From the NCBI RefSeq assembly GCF_019891545.1, contig NZ_JAHDIU010000006.1:1-64000 (forward strand): a DNA stretch of 64,000 nucleotides. The letters are read 5' to 3'. Below, piece after piece: positions 35,911 to 45,546 of the stretch (its first letter is position 1; each line of letters begins with the position of its first letter). The notes under the pieces were generated by a model. The model saw only the letters and a program-made list of their open reading frames with translations, was not told the origin of the DNA and searched no databases. The position numbers and the translations under genes were made by a program. The stretch is from Flavobacterium coralii. GTDB taxonomy: Bacteria; Bacteroidota; Bacteroidia; Flavobacteriales; Flavobacteriaceae.

Positions 35911-36468
35911 TTAGAAATTAAATCGTAATCCTGCGCCAAGGGACGGTCGAAATTGTTCTAATGAAGTCCCCCATAACATCCTGGCGCGACCCTGCAGTAT
36001 CAATACCATGCTGTCGAACAAATAAACTTCACAAGACAACCTCCCGCCGGCCCCATAGACAAAGCCCTCATCGTTCAGAATTTTAGCCCTATCAAATAAC
36101 ATATCATTTCCGCGATTTATAGTTTCATAACCACCGACACCGGTTATAGCTGCGTAGAATGCCACAGCTTTTTTCCTGTCTGCCAGAAGGCTGAAACTAT
36201 ACCCGGCTTCCCCTAAGAACGTTTCCAAGGGTATATTTGTGCCTTTATAGGAGGCATAGCGATGGGAATACTCGGCTCCATACAATTGGTAATTGCCTCT
36301 CTTGGTCATAGCTGCCAGGGCTACTCCGACAAAGTAATTCTTGTGAGGACTGTCTGCTGAGAAGGTTCCAGCCGACACCTCCAATCCCATCTGGCCGGGA
36401 AGCATGCGCTGTGCATAGCCTGAAGTGACCAGCCATAAAACCAAAACTGTAAAAATTAACTTTTTCAT
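35911..36468 (-). CDS. traO: Conjugal transfer protein TraO
   Basis: A 185-residue protein with a signal peptide (KLIFTVLVLWLVTSGYAQ). A predicted outer-membrane beta-barrel-like body (LYGAEYSHRYASYKGTNIPL; GEAGYSFSLLADRKKAVAFY) ends in Phe (GAGLRFNF), a typical outer-membrane-protein C-terminus. Family and order (N-O-Q) match the Bacteroidetes type IV secretion set. Confidence 0.85.
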   Translation of the reverse strand: MKKLIFTVLVLWLVTSGYAQRMLPGQMGLEVSAGTFSADSPHKNYFVGVALAAMTKRGNYQLYGAEYSHRYASYKGTNIPLETFLGEAGYSFSLLADRKKAVAFYAAITGVGGYETINRGNDMLFDRAKILNDEGFVYGAGGRLSCEVYLFDSMVLILQGRARMLWGTSLEQFRPSLGAGLRFNF

Positions 36469-36479
36469 ATCAGCTTGCT

Positions 36480-37385
36480 TTATCGTTGCTTAATCTTCAG
36501 CTGCATGTCCTCAATGCGCCTGGCGCTGACAAGGTCTGAATTGTAAACTTCCAAAACCTGGTGCCTGCCACCGCTTTTCTCAAAAATCTCTATCAGCAGC
36601 ACTTTATCATCGTCGATTGTAAACTGGTCCAAAAGGAAAACATTCTGCTCCCTGCTTTGCGACGTGATGGGCATAAGCGGCTTGTACATACGCAGAGCCG
36701 TGAGGTTTCTTTCCTGTGCAACGGTACGTTTCGCCACCTTTTTGTCAACCACTTTGAAGTTCACGAAGTCAATACGGAATGGGACATTTGTATTGTTGCG
36801 CAACTCCGTATGAAAATAAAAGCTGCCACGGTGAATGTATATTCCCTTAAGGAGGAACTGAATGCCGTAACTTTTAGACCCTATATGCCGTATCAGGCGT
36901 TTGTCCTTTTGGTATATTGTCTCCAGCAGCAGCCCGGCCACTGATGGGGAACTACTCCCAAGCTCTTCAAAAAGCACGTCGTTACTGGAGTTTCTTTGCA
37001 ATGTCCTGCCCATTTTCAAAAGGTCGTAACTCAGTACATAAGGATACGGGCTGTAGTACACGTTGAAGCTGTAGAAACATCCGTCCTCAGTAATGACCGA
37101 GAAATTCGTTTCTTCCTCGAAGTCCCGAACTGCCGCCTTTACACGGAGCACATTGTCAGCATCCTCTGCCTTCCCCGCGACAAGGTAATCACTGCCCAAA
37201 TCAATGTAACGGATGGCAGAAGGAAAGATCAGATGGCTGGTCTTATCGAAGGTGACCTCCATTTCATACGGTTCGATTTTTCCGATTTCAAGAAGGTTGG
37301 GATTTTGTGCAAATCCCTGCATAGCCGTAAGGCTGGTTAAGGCAATAGCGAATATTGCCACTACTTTTTTGAATAGTGATTTCAT
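36480..37385 (-). CDS. traN: Conjugal transfer protein TraN (DUF4138)
   Basis: A 301-residue exported protein (signal peptide to MQGFAQ) with the TraN/DUF4138 pattern: DKTSHLIFPSAIRYIDLGSD, VKAAVRDFEEETNFSVITED and YGIQFLLKGIYIHRGSFYFH. It resembles VirB9-type components, which join TraM in the outer-membrane core of the transfer channel. It lies 25 bp after TraM. Confidence 0.88.
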   Translation of the reverse strand: MKSLFKKVVAIFAIALTSLTAMQGFAQNPNLLEIGKIEPYEMEVTFDKTSHLIFPSAIRYIDLGSDYLVAGKAEDADNVLRVKAAVRDFEEETNFSVITEDGCFYSFNVYYSPYPYVLSYDLLKMGRTLQRNSSNDVLFEELGSSSPSVAGLLLETIYQKDKRLIRHIGSKSYGIQFLLKGIYIHRGSFYFHTELRNNTNVPFRIDFVNFKVVDKKVAKRTVAQERNLTALRMYKPLMPITSQSREQNVFLLDQFTIDDDKVLLIEIFEKSGGRHQVLEVYNSDLVSARRIEDMQLKIKQR

Positions 37386-37410
37386 CTTTTAAAAAAATTT
37401 AGTTTAAACG

Positions 37411-38700
37411 TTATTTTTTGGAAACAAGGAAGACTTGGTGACCCGCCTTAAGGGCGACTTTTTGGACCCTTACTTTTTTTGAAAAGTAACCGGAGACACC
37501 CTGGACGACACCCCTGCTAAGATCGGCAGCAATCTGCTGTCCTGCCGAGCGTGTGAGCATCATATTAGTGCCTGCTGTTTGGCTCATATTAGCTGCCATT
37601 TCGCTGGCTGCACCGACTTCAGGCGTTATTGGAACATTTAGCCCAAGTTGCCCGTCTATATCATACACCAGTATTTCTACCGGTATAATGTTGCCCTGAT
37701 GCTCAATTGAAGAAATTTTTAATTGAAGGCGACCTCCCTGAAATTTAGCCGAGGCCGTCAACAAGGCTCCCTGAGGGATTGTCATGCTTGCAGCATGCGC
37801 GGTTTCGAGCAGCCTCAGCTTTACGTTTCCCTCCCCTGCAATGGTTTGGCTTTCGTGTACACAGGCACGGATACCGTTCCTGATTTGAGGTGTCTGCTGC
37901 TGCTTGACCGCACTGCGAAATACCGTTTGGTTTCCGGCTTGGTTGCGCGGGGAGGAAAAATTTATAACCGCTTCCTGCGGTAATGCGGAAACGACATTTT
38001 TCCTTTCCTGTCGGAACGCTACAAACGATTCTTTTGCGGTAGGCGCCGCAGAATCTTTTTTTGTGGCCGGGCCTGTACCGCCCGGAAAATATTTTGCTGC
38101 CATCTCATAGGACTTTTCCATAAGGGCAAGCTGGTTCTGCATCGGATCCTGAACGGCTTTCTTTTGGGAGAGTTCTGCCTTCATCGCTTCAAGCTCCTTT
38201 CGCAATGCCTCATTCTCATCATTATTTTGATAAAACGAGCCAAGGGTGCTTTGTACATTGCGATAACTGCTTAATGCATTGCCGCCATTCTGCGGATCCG
38301 GCTGCTCCATGACTTCGGGTTCCGGCACCACCTCCTGTTTTGTAGAATCGGAGCTCCAATAATCAGACAGTGTCTGAAGCGATTTTCTTTTTTCCTGATC
38401 CCTTTTTTCCAGCAGTTCCTGCTCATAGGCTTTTTGCTTATCGGATTGCAATCCTGCATCGGTGGCCTGTGGTACAGCATCATTTATCCCCACCTTTTCC
38501 AAAGGGTTTTCATTTTCGCCCGATGGCGAAAATATCAGGTACATGCAGCCGAGGAATACTGCGCCCATCAGCGCGAATATTAGCGGCTTCCTAAGGCGTT
38601 CTGCTTTATTTATGTTCCCATCCGGAAGCTGTGCAGCTTCCTTTCCAGGGTTCCCTTCTGTAACCCTTACGACCTGCTTCTTTTTTTCAGTCTCTTTCAT
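37411..38700 (-). CDS. traM: Conjugal transfer protein TraM
   Basis: A 429-residue protein with one membrane segment (LIFALMGAVFLGCMYLIF, about residues 38-56) and a long Glu/Lys/Gln-rich coiled-coil region. A C-terminal VirB10-like domain (IPQGALLTASAKFQGGRLQL; VLVYDIDGQLGLNVPITPEV rephrased as EILVYDIDGQLGLNVPITPE in the sequence) follows. It is the scaffold spanning inner membrane and periplasm in these systems. Start overlaps nothing; TraL ends 3 bp upstream. Confidence 0.88.
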   Translation of the reverse strand: MKETEKKKQVVRVTEGNPGKEAAQLPDGNINKAERLRKPLIFALMGAVFLGCMYLIFSPSGENENPLEKVGINDAVPQATDAGLQSDKQKAYEQELLEKRDQEKRKSLQTLSDYWSSDSTKQEVVPEPEVMEQPDPQNGGNALSSYRNVQSTLGSFYQNNDENEALRKELEAMKAELSQKKAVQDPMQNQLALMEKSYEMAAKYFPGGTGPATKKDSAAPTAKESFVAFRQERKNVVSALPQEAVINFSSPRNQAGNQTVFRSAVKQQQTPQIRNGIRACVHESQTIAGEGNVKLRLLETAHAASMTIPQGALLTASAKFQGGRLQLKISSIEHQGNIIPVEILVYDIDGQLGLNVPITPEVGAASEMAANMSQTAGTNMMLTRSAGQQIAADLSRGVVQGVSGYFSKKVRVQKVALKAGHQVFLVSKK

Positions 38701-38703
38701 AAT

Positions 38704-38967
38704 TTATCGTTTATAGGTATGTAAAATTGTGTCCTTCATTTTATGTGAAGATTTAGAATTAAGCACCGGATTTTCAATATGCCTGTACTCCATCACCTTA
38801 CCGGGCGAGCTGACATCGTATAAGTATCCAATGTAAACACCAACGCTGATAGCCAGATAAGCGGCAAAAAGCAAAACAGTAAATTTGCGTTGCCTGTCAC
38901 GAGGCAGCGCCTGCCAGCGGGCTTCCTGCTTTTCCATCCACCGGCTGATTGAATCCCTCATTTTCAT
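38704..38967 (-). CDS. traL: Conjugal transfer protein TraL (DUF3989)
   Basis: An 87-residue protein with a basic amphipathic N-terminus (ISRWMEKQEARWQALPRDRQ), one membrane helix (FTVLLFAAYLAISVGVYIGY, about residues 29-48) and a short periplasmic tail. Size, topology and position between TraK and TraM fit TraL. Confidence 0.8.
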   Translation of the reverse strand: MKMRDSISRWMEKQEARWQALPRDRQRKFTVLLFAAYLAISVGVYIGYLYDVSSPGKVMEYRHIENPVLNSKSSHKMKDTILHTYKR

Positions 38968-38977
38968 CGTTAAAATC

Positions 38978-39601
38978 TTAGCGTTCTATGGTTTCAATGT
39001 CGTTGTTCTGAAGGACACTGAATTTCTCAATAGTGAAACCTTGCGGGTTGCTGTCGGAACGAACCGAGTTAACAAGGCTGCATGAAGTTATCAGGCTCCG
39101 GTTGGTCACATTGCTGCTGCGGATAATGCTTTGCCTCGCATAGGTCGTTACAGCGTATGGATACTTATCAAAATTGCAGACAACACTATCAACTTCTATC
39201 CTTTGCTGTATATTCCCGGAAATGATCCTGTTGTAATATCCTTTCTCAGAAAGGTCTTTATAATAATCAAAGGCACTTTTATCTGCCAGGTTGAAAGCCC
39301 GTTTCATGTTGCTTTCTATGGCATTTTTTTCCGGCGCAAGGGTAAAGAACAGCTCATGAAAACGTCTTACGTGCTCGCGAGCTTCTACCGGCCTGTTGAT
39401 TGACGCGTCCTGTGATAGGGCCAGCATCAGAGACTTGCCATTATCAAGGACATAAATTTTCTGTCTTTGTTCCTGTGCAAACTGATACGATTGCCAGACT
39501 GCAAATCCTGCTACAAGAATGCAAAGAGCTGCAAAGATTATGGCGTACAGCCTGATTTGCCTGAAGCTGTTTTCTATGTTCCTTAAAATTTTAAATTCCA
39601 T
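38978..39601 (-). CDS. traK: Conjugal transfer protein TraK
   Basis: A 207-residue protein with one N-terminal membrane helix (LYAIIFAALCILVAGFAVW) and a periplasmic domain of VirB8/TrbF type (LMLALSQDASINRPVEAREH; FHELFFTLAPEKNAIESNMK; RIEVDSVVCNFDKYPYAVTT). It is probably an assembly factor of the transfer channel. It lies 11 bp after TraJ. Confidence 0.85.
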   Translation of the reverse strand: MEFKILRNIENSFRQIRLYAIIFAALCILVAGFAVWQSYQFAQEQRQKIYVLDNGKSLMLALSQDASINRPVEAREHVRRFHELFFTLAPEKNAIESNMKRAFNLADKSAFDYYKDLSEKGYYNRIISGNIQQRIEVDSVVCNFDKYPYAVTTYARQSIIRSSNVTNRSLITSCSLVNSVRSDSNPQGFTIEKFSVLQNNDIETIER

Positions 39602-39612
39602 CTTTTCTATTA

Positions 39613-40608
39613 TTATTTGTTCATTAGCCTTCCGCTGATATTCCCGGCACCCGCCCCTGAGACTGCACCCGCAACGTTCCCTGTTTTTTGCGCAGCCTGG
39701 TTAACATTTCGGGTATAATTTCCTGCGCCGCCAGCCTGAATGATCCAGCCTGTAACCGTCGGGATGGTAAAATATCCGATGATGCCGATAATCATAAATA
39801 TGATATAAACCGTAGATGAGCTGTCAGGAATGTAGTTGGGATCGGAAAGGCTCTCTATATCTTTCTGAAGGATCAGTGTCTGAATCTTTGCAAGCATAGC
39901 GCTGAAGAGGTCTGCAACAGGCAGCCACAGATACACGCTGATGTACCGCATCAGCCATTGCGTCAACGTGGACTGAAAACCTTCCCAAACCGATATGGCA
40001 AAAGCTATTGGCCCCAGTATCGAAAGCACAATGAGGAAAAATGTACGGATAGTATCAATAACCAGAGCGGCAGCTTTGAAAAGTATCTCAATAAACTCCC
40101 TGAACCCGTCCTTAATGCTTTTTTCAAGATTATACATTTCGCGCTCCAAATACATCCCTGACATTGTCATAAGGTCTCCGGGCGACCATCCCAATTCTTC
40201 GAGCTTCTTATCAAATTCTTCGTCTGAAACCAAATAAGCGGTCTCAGGATTTCGCATCATTGCTTCACGTTCCAGTTGATCTTTCTGCTGCTGTAGTGTA
40301 TTAAGGTCAAACACCTGGCCTTCCAATATCCCATGCGTTCCGGTCACTACAGGGCTTAGCACTGCATTGATAGTTCCAAGCACCATAGTAGGAAAGAACA
40401 TAATGCAAAGGCCTAGAGCGAATGGCCTAAGAAGTGGGAAAACATCTATGGGCTCAGCACGGCTCAGGGCCTGCCACACCTTAAGGGCTACATAAAACAG
40501 CGCTCCCAAACCGGCAAGCCCTTTGGCAATTGTCGCCATCTCTGCCGAAAGCGGTACCATTTCATCATAGAGTGACCGCAGTACCTGGTGAAGATTTTCG
40601 AATTCCAT
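39613..40608 (-). CDS. traJ: Conjugal transfer protein TraJ
   Basis: A 331-residue polytopic membrane protein: several helices (ATIAKGLAGLGALFYVALKV; LCIMFFPTMVLGTINAVL; FFLIVLSILGPIAFAISVWE; YIIFMIIGIIGYFTIPTVTG), a central acidic cytoplasmic loop and a Gly/Ala-rich C-terminus. This is the VirB6/TrbL-like inner-membrane component. In order after TraI, before TraK. Confidence 0.88.
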   Translation of the reverse strand: MEFENLHQVLRSLYDEMVPLSAEMATIAKGLAGLGALFYVALKVWQALSRAEPIDVFPLLRPFALGLCIMFFPTMVLGTINAVLSPVVTGTHGILEGQVFDLNTLQQQKDQLEREAMMRNPETAYLVSDEEFDKKLEELGWSPGDLMTMSGMYLEREMYNLEKSIKDGFREFIEILFKAAALVIDTIRTFFLIVLSILGPIAFAISVWEGFQSTLTQWLMRYISVYLWLPVADLFSAMLAKIQTLILQKDIESLSDPNYIPDSSSTVYIIFMIIGIIGYFTIPTVTGWIIQAGGAGNYTRNVNQAAQKTGNVAGAVSGAGAGNISGRLMNK

Positions 40609-40619
40609 AACCTTATTAA

Positions 40620-41249
40620 TTACCAGTATTTTTCATTTGGCCTGCCGTACAATTCCAATACCCTCTTTGTATCGTTTGCTTTCTTTGCACGGATAAGGCT
40701 TACTGAAATATTCTTATTGGTATAGTAGCGTACCAGGCTATGATACTGCTTTACTTCACCATAAACTTTGTCGATAATATCCATACGCTCTTTATCGTTC
40801 AGGGATAAGCTCGACGCAGTGATAATCTGCTTGAGTTCCTTCAGGAGCTCGGCGCTCTCGTTGAGCAGTTTGGAATAACCGAAGCCAATTGCATTGAGTT
40901 CCTGCGCATTAAAATTTGGATCGTTCATCATTTTTCCGAAATTCACAACATAAATCTCAGAAATGTCACCAACCATAAGAACTGTCAGCTGCACTTTACG
41001 GGCATCCTTCACCAGATTGTTCACTGCCTTAAGTGCGTCGTAGTATTCTTTACCCTGCTGATAGACCTTTTGCACTTCCTTGAAGCTGTCCAAAGTATTG
41101 GCAGCAGTGGCGGATGTCTGCACAATCTCCTGAGCGGTGTTGACAATTCCCTGAGCCAGGTTCGTCGGGTCGGAAACCACCCATTGCGCCCTCATCGGTG
41201 CGGTGGCAAACAGCGTTGCACCCAGCACCATAAACAAAAATTTTCTCAT
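40620..41249 (-). CDS. traI: Conjugal transfer protein TraI (DUF4141)
   Basis: A 209-residue exported protein (signal peptide to APMRAQ), starting WVVSDPTNLAQGIVNTAQEI, with coiled-coil helices throughout (DSFKEVQKVYQQGKEYYDAL). It is a VirB5-like periplasmic component by position and fold. Ends 11 bp before TraJ begins. Confidence 0.85.
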   Translation of the reverse strand: MRKFLFMVLGATLFATAPMRAQWVVSDPTNLAQGIVNTAQEIVQTSATAANTLDSFKEVQKVYQQGKEYYDALKAVNNLVKDARKVQLTVLMVGDISEIYVVNFGKMMNDPNFNAQELNAIGFGYSKLLNESAELLKELKQIITASSLSLNDKERMDIIDKVYGEVKQYHSLVRYYTNKNISVSLIRAKKANDTKRVLELYGRPNEKYW

Positions 41250-41281
41250 TGTATTTGATTTTTAAATTATTTGTACACTTA

Positions 41282-43777
41282 TTATTTATCCCTTCTTTCT
41301 CCTGCGATCCGCTTTATTGCCAGTTCAACATTGCCTCCAAGTTCTGCGGCCAATTGCATGATTTCCAGTTTTTCAGTCTCTTCGGTAGTGTAAGCCAAGT
41401 ATTCTTCAAGGCTTACCTCAGTCGCATATACCGCCGAATGTGTCCCGCCAAGGCCAATCCAGACTTCCTTGTAAAGACGGGTTGCATCATTGTTCATGTT
41501 TATGGAAAGTACCTGTGCCTTTTCCTTGTCGGTCAAACCAAGCATCGCTTGTATGTCATCGAATTTATTCATGTACTTCCGCTGGTCAAGGAGGATCTTG
41601 CAGTCGGAATTATTGATGATGCTTTCCTTTACAATTGGTGACTGGATGATATCATCCACTTCCTGGGTTACCACAATCGCTTCACCGAAGAATTTGCGGA
41701 CAGTCTTGAAAAGGTACTTTATGTACTCAGCCATACCTTCTTTCGCTATGGCTTTCCATGCTTCTTCAATAAGGATCAGCTTCCGGATACCTTTTAGCCT
41801 TCGCATCTTATTGATGAAAACTTCCATAATGATGATGGTCACGATAGGGAAAAGTATCTTGTGGTCTTTGATGGCATCGATTTCAAAAACGATAAAGCGT
41901 TTGGAAAGCAGGTCGAGCTGCTTGTCAGAATTTAGCAGGTAGTCGTATTCACCGCCCTTATAATATGGCTCCAGTACGTTAAGGAAATTGGCAAGGTCGA
42001 AGTCTTTTTCCCTAACATGCTTTTCTTCCAGTACCTTACGGTAATCTGATTGCACATAATCATAAAAACCATTGAAGGATGGCCGCTCAGAACCATTTTT
42101 TATCTTTTCTATATAACCGCTCACGGCATTGGAGAGTGCCACCTCCTCAGAACGTGTCGGCGGCTCATCGTCTCGTTTCCATAGGGTTAGTATAAGCGTT
42201 TTGATACTTTCGCGTTTCTCGATGTCAAATACCCCATCATCGGTGTAAAAGGGGTTGAAAGCTATGGGATTGTCCTCAGTGTAGGTGAAATACACACCGT
42301 CGTCTCCTTTTGTCTTGCCTTTTATCAGCTCACACAAACCCTGATAACTGTTCCCCGTGTCCACAAGCAGCACATGCGCGCCCTGCTCATAATACTGACG
42401 TACCATGTGGTTGGTAAAGAAAGATTTTCCCGATCCTGACGGGCCCAGGATAAACTTATTCCTGTTGGTGATTATACCACGCTTCATAGGAAGATCCGAT
42501 ATGTCAAGATGGATAGGCTTTCCGGTGAGGCGGTCAGCCATCTTTATTCCAAACGGCGATGCAGAATTCTGGTAATTAGTTTCCTCTGTGAAAAAGCATA
42601 AGGCGGGCTCGATGAATGTATAAAAACTTTCCTCACTCGGGAAATCACCCGAATTCCCCGGAATACCCGCCCAGTACAGTGTCGCAACATCTGCGGTATT
42701 GTGCCTGGGTTTGCATTCCATAAGTGCCAATGCACTGCCTGTATCGTTTTTAAGCTGCTTAAACTCAATGGGGTCATCAGACCATGACATTACATTAAAA
42801 TGTGCCCGGATAGAAGAAAGCCCGAAAGAGTGCGCTTCATTGAGATAGCGTTCGATCCATTCCTTGTTGATCTGGTTGCTTCGGCTGTAACGCGCGAGCG
42901 AATGCATGTTTCGCGCTGACTTTTCAAATTTCCTGAGGTTCTCCTCACTATTATCCAAAAAGATATACTGGTTGTAAATATGGTTGCAGCTGAGCAGCAA
43001 CCCCACTGGTGCCGCGAAAGACAAGCGGCAATCACTTCGGTCAGTGGAAAGCTTTTCATAGCGCGTATCTGCCGCAACTGTACCGGGAAGGTCACCGGTA
43101 TCGGATAAAGTGTGCAGGCATAGCCTGTTGTTCCCGATTCTCACTTCTTCAGCGCCCAGGGCTATGTCCTGCATCGGGGTGCCTGCCTCTCTGGACAGGG
43201 TGAAATACTGTTCCAGCAATCCCTGGACATCATCAGTACCGGCAATCTCCTCTTCAGTCAGCCGTTCAAGCTTTACAAAACCACTATCATTGATAATCCG
43301 CTCGAATTGGGCCACAGCCTCCATAAAGCGGTGCATGGCCTCCTTGTCCTGCATTTCCTTCGGGACGAGAGCTCCTTTGCAAAGGGTCGAAAAATTGCTC
43401 TGCATTCTCATGCGGTCCTTGGTAGTTTTGGTAATGAATACATAACAGTAGTGGTTCAGGAACGGCCGTTCGTTAAAATGCTGCTGATACGATTTGCCTA
43501 AAAAACTCAGGCCGTCTTCCGCAATGTTTGGAGCGTAGTTCTCTTTTATATACCAGTCCTGTTTATGGATCACAGTGTAGTCGGGCAATGTCTTAATCGC
43601 TTTATACCAGGCCGAATGAATTGCTTCATATTCAGCGGATGCTACCGTAAAGAGCTCAGGCAAATGCACCCTGAAGCAGGCAGTGACGTCAGCCTCTTTA
43701 GAGACGATGCAATTATTCTCGACGGCTAAAAGTGGAAACTTATATTCCAATGTGGCAGATTTGGAAATATTTTTCAT
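41282..43777 (-). CDS. traG: Conjugation ATPase TraG (VirB4 family)
   Basis: An 831-residue ATPase: an N-terminal VirB4 domain (EYKFPLLAVENNCIVSKEAD; YCYVFITKTTKDRMRMQSNF), then Walker A GPSGSGKSFFTNHM (about residue 445), Walker B in LILIEEAWKAIAKEGM and a downstream VVTQEVDDII box. It powers assembly or substrate movement in the type IV channel. Its start overlaps the end of TraF by 4 bp (translational coupling). Confidence 0.92.
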   Translation of the reverse strand: MKNISKSATLEYKFPLLAVENNCIVSKEADVTACFRVHLPELFTVASAEYEAIHSAWYKAIKTLPDYTVIHKQDWYIKENYAPNIAEDGLSFLGKSYQQHFNERPFLNHYCYVFITKTTKDRMRMQSNFSTLCKGALVPKEMQDKEAMHRFMEAVAQFERIINDSGFVKLERLTEEEIAGTDDVQGLLEQYFTLSREAGTPMQDIALGAEEVRIGNNRLCLHTLSDTGDLPGTVAADTRYEKLSTDRSDCRLSFAAPVGLLLSCNHIYNQYIFLDNSEENLRKFEKSARNMHSLARYSRSNQINKEWIERYLNEAHSFGLSSIRAHFNVMSWSDDPIEFKQLKNDTGSALALMECKPRHNTADVATLYWAGIPGNSGDFPSEESFYTFIEPALCFFTEETNYQNSASPFGIKMADRLTGKPIHLDISDLPMKRGIITNRNKFILGPSGSGKSFFTNHMVRQYYEQGAHVLLVDTGNSYQGLCELIKGKTKGDDGVYFTYTEDNPIAFNPFYTDDGVFDIEKRESIKTLILTLWKRDDEPPTRSEEVALSNAVSGYIEKIKNGSERPSFNGFYDYVQSDYRKVLEEKHVREKDFDLANFLNVLEPYYKGGEYDYLLNSDKQLDLLSKRFIVFEIDAIKDHKILFPIVTIIIMEVFINKMRRLKGIRKLILIEEAWKAIAKEGMAEYIKYLFKTVRKFFGEAIVVTQEVDDIIQSPIVKESIINNSDCKILLDQRKYMNKFDDIQAMLGLTDKEKAQVLSINMNNDATRLYKEVWIGLGGTHSAVYATEVSLEEYLAYTTEETEKLEIMQLAAELGGNVELAIKRIAGERRDK

Positions 43778-44106
43778 AGTGAAGCTGCTTTAGGAGTTGT
43801 TTTTAGATAGCGCGGTATTGCCCTTCGGCAGATGATGTAGCGTGGGTGCCTCTTTCGGGCAGCAATTTTCATCAGGCCATGCTCGCCGTATTTTTTATTA
43901 AGGGCGAACGTTTGCCACACAATGAATGATGCCCCACCGGCTCCGATCCCAAGACAGATGTAAGAGCTTATCCCTCCGATATACAGCACCATGACCAATA
44001 CCAGTATTCCAAGTAAGCCACCAGCGAATATGAACAGGTATTGGGCTTTCAGGCCCTTAAACTCCACTGTCCTGCCAATCCCTTTGTTTATATTATAATT
44101 ATTCAT
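43774..44106 (-). CDS. traF: Conjugal transfer protein TraF (DUF4133)
   Basis: A 110-residue protein from the ATG at 44106 (MNNYNINKGIGRTVEFKGLK); the longer frame upstream lies over the TraE end. Two membrane helices (YLFIFAGGLLGILVLVMVLY; YICLGIGAGGASFIVWQTFA) and a basic tail match DUF4133/TraF, a VirB3-like partner of the ATPase encoded next. Confidence 0.88.
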   Translation of the reverse strand: MNNYNINKGIGRTVEFKGLKAQYLFIFAGGLLGILVLVMVLYIGGISSYICLGIGAGGASFIVWQTFALNKKYGEHGLMKIAARKRHPRYIICRRAIPRYLKTTPKAASL

Positions 44107-44116
44107 AGACGCCGGG

Positions 44117-44422
44117 TTACAGGAAGAATGAGCGCAGTATCGTAGCAGCAACAATCAGGAAAATACAGGCACCAAACCAGCTCGCAGCCGTTTTGCTGGT
44201 ATCCGGATCTCCACTACTGAACTTATTGTAAACCTTTACGCCTCCTATAAGGCCAACCACAGCGCCTATGGCATAGATCAATTGTGTAGCCGGGTCAAAA
44301 TAGGACGTAACCATCTGTGTTGCTTCATTGATACCGGCCGACCCGTCGCCCTGAGCAAACACTGCGAATGCCGATAGGAACAGCAAACCTGTCAGCAATA
44401 CTTTTTTTCTTTCTTTTAGCAT
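44117..44422 (-). CDS. traE: Conjugal transfer protein TraE (DUF4134)
   Basis: A 101-residue pilin-like protein: signal sequence (VLLTGLLFLSAFAVFAQG), then two helices (TQLIYAIGAVVGLIGGVKVY; SWFGACIFLIVAATILRSFF) with a short cytoplasmic loop, as in VirB2-type subunits. First gene of the traE-traQ operon; 10 bp precede TraF. Confidence 0.88.
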   Translation of the reverse strand: MLKERKKVLLTGLLFLSAFAVFAQGDGSAGINEATQMVTSYFDPATQLIYAIGAVVGLIGGVKVYNKFSSGDPDTSKTAASWFGACIFLIVAATILRSFFL

Positions 44423-44562
44423 GATTAATCACATTTAGAAATTATACTTATCCCGCTTACCGCGAGCTTCGGGACAAAGGTGTGATAGAAATAGAAGCAC
44501 GAAAGCAAAGTTTCGCCGTAAGGAAATGATTGGCATCGGGAGGCGCTCTTGTGATGGATCTA

Positions 44563-44597
44563 TTAAAAAAAAGCATCGGGATTACTCTCCGATGCTT
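44563..44597 (-). terminator. Terminator downstream of the 44617-45439 gene
   Basis: Stem GCATCGG / CCGATGC (44573-44579, 44589-44595) with a run of A on the left, i.e. a T-run on the minus strand. It separates this transcript from the traE-traQ operon starting at 44422. Confidence 0.75.
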
Positions 44598-44616
44598 TAT
44601 CATACGTTTGCTATTG

Positions 44617-45439
44617 TCACATCCTTCGACCCTTGTTCCCGGGTTGCTGCGGTTCCTTCATTTGTTGCAATCCTTTTCTTTGCTCTTCCCGTTTCCGCTC
44701 TATAGAACGGTTGCTTTTAATGAGATCAACCAAAAAAGTTTCTTTCCACGGCACATGCCTGGCCTCGAATTGCATTGCCAGTCCATTTATCCGAAGCCCA
44801 TGCTTCATGTCGAAGCCATACTTCCGGTTCCAGCCGATACGGTCCAGTAACCTTTCCGAAGGGAACTCTACGGTAATAATGTCCTTTGGCAGGCCTTTGA
44901 TATTGCGGTAGTCCGGTTCCTGGAACTCGTGGGTTTTGGGATTGTATGGAATGGTATATGTCCTTTTATCTTCATCATAGTAATTCTCAATCGGAAAATT
45001 TAATTCCCCTGGAAAGGAAATCATCTTTGGGGCGCAACATATCCATACGGATATCCACATAGAAAATATGGCCACTTATTGTCAGGGTCGGCAATACCCC
45101 TTTATTTACCCTTAAATCAAAAGAGACAGGATCGACCAACAGGTCAAAATCTGTAGTGGCCTTAACCTGGTCAATACTTATACAGAAACGTTTCGCCATC
45201 CCTTCCGGATCCAGGACAGTGAATCCGGGCAACGCTATAACTGCATCCGTTCTCTGATAAAAGCCCGGTATATTCTTTCTTTCCTTATTGTAGTCAAAAC
45301 GGTAGCCATCCCAAAAGTCAGCCATATCCGTGCAGGCGATTACATTCTCCGGGTTACCAACTTCGGTAAGCCGGAAGCTATTTACGTCCACATAAAAATC
45401 AGTTCCTTCAATGGTATAAATCGGCAGTTCGCTTTCCAT
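44617..45439 (-). pseudogene. Hypothetical ICE protein, split by a one-base insertion
   Basis: The first frame reads MESELPIYTIEGTDFYVDVN to MLRPKDDFLSRGIKFSD and stops. The next frame continues FPIENYYDEDKRTYTIPYNP through EFPSERLLDRIGWNRKYGF to FLVDLIKSNRSIERKREEQR. Removing one base from the A-run at 44995-44998 joins them into a single protein of about 273 residues without loss. The parts fit one conserved protein often encoded between TraD and TraE regions in these elements; I do not know its function. Either a real frameshift or an assembly error. Confidence 0.7.
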
Positions 45440-45493
45440 ATGAATTGTTTTAGATTAAAAGCAGGGTGTTTCTATCAATACGTTGGTAAAAAG

Positions 45494-45533
45494 ATAAAAG
45501 GATTGATTACAAACTATAATCAATCCTTTTTTT
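45494..45533 (-). terminator. Bidirectional terminator after traD
   Basis: Perfect stem GGATTGATTA (45500-45509) / TAATCAATCC (45517-45526), a seven-base loop, with a T-run on the plus strand and a shorter T-run on the minus strand. It lies between traD and the frameshifted hypothetical gene. Confidence 0.75.
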
Positions 45534-45546
45534 GCTTTGGCACTTG

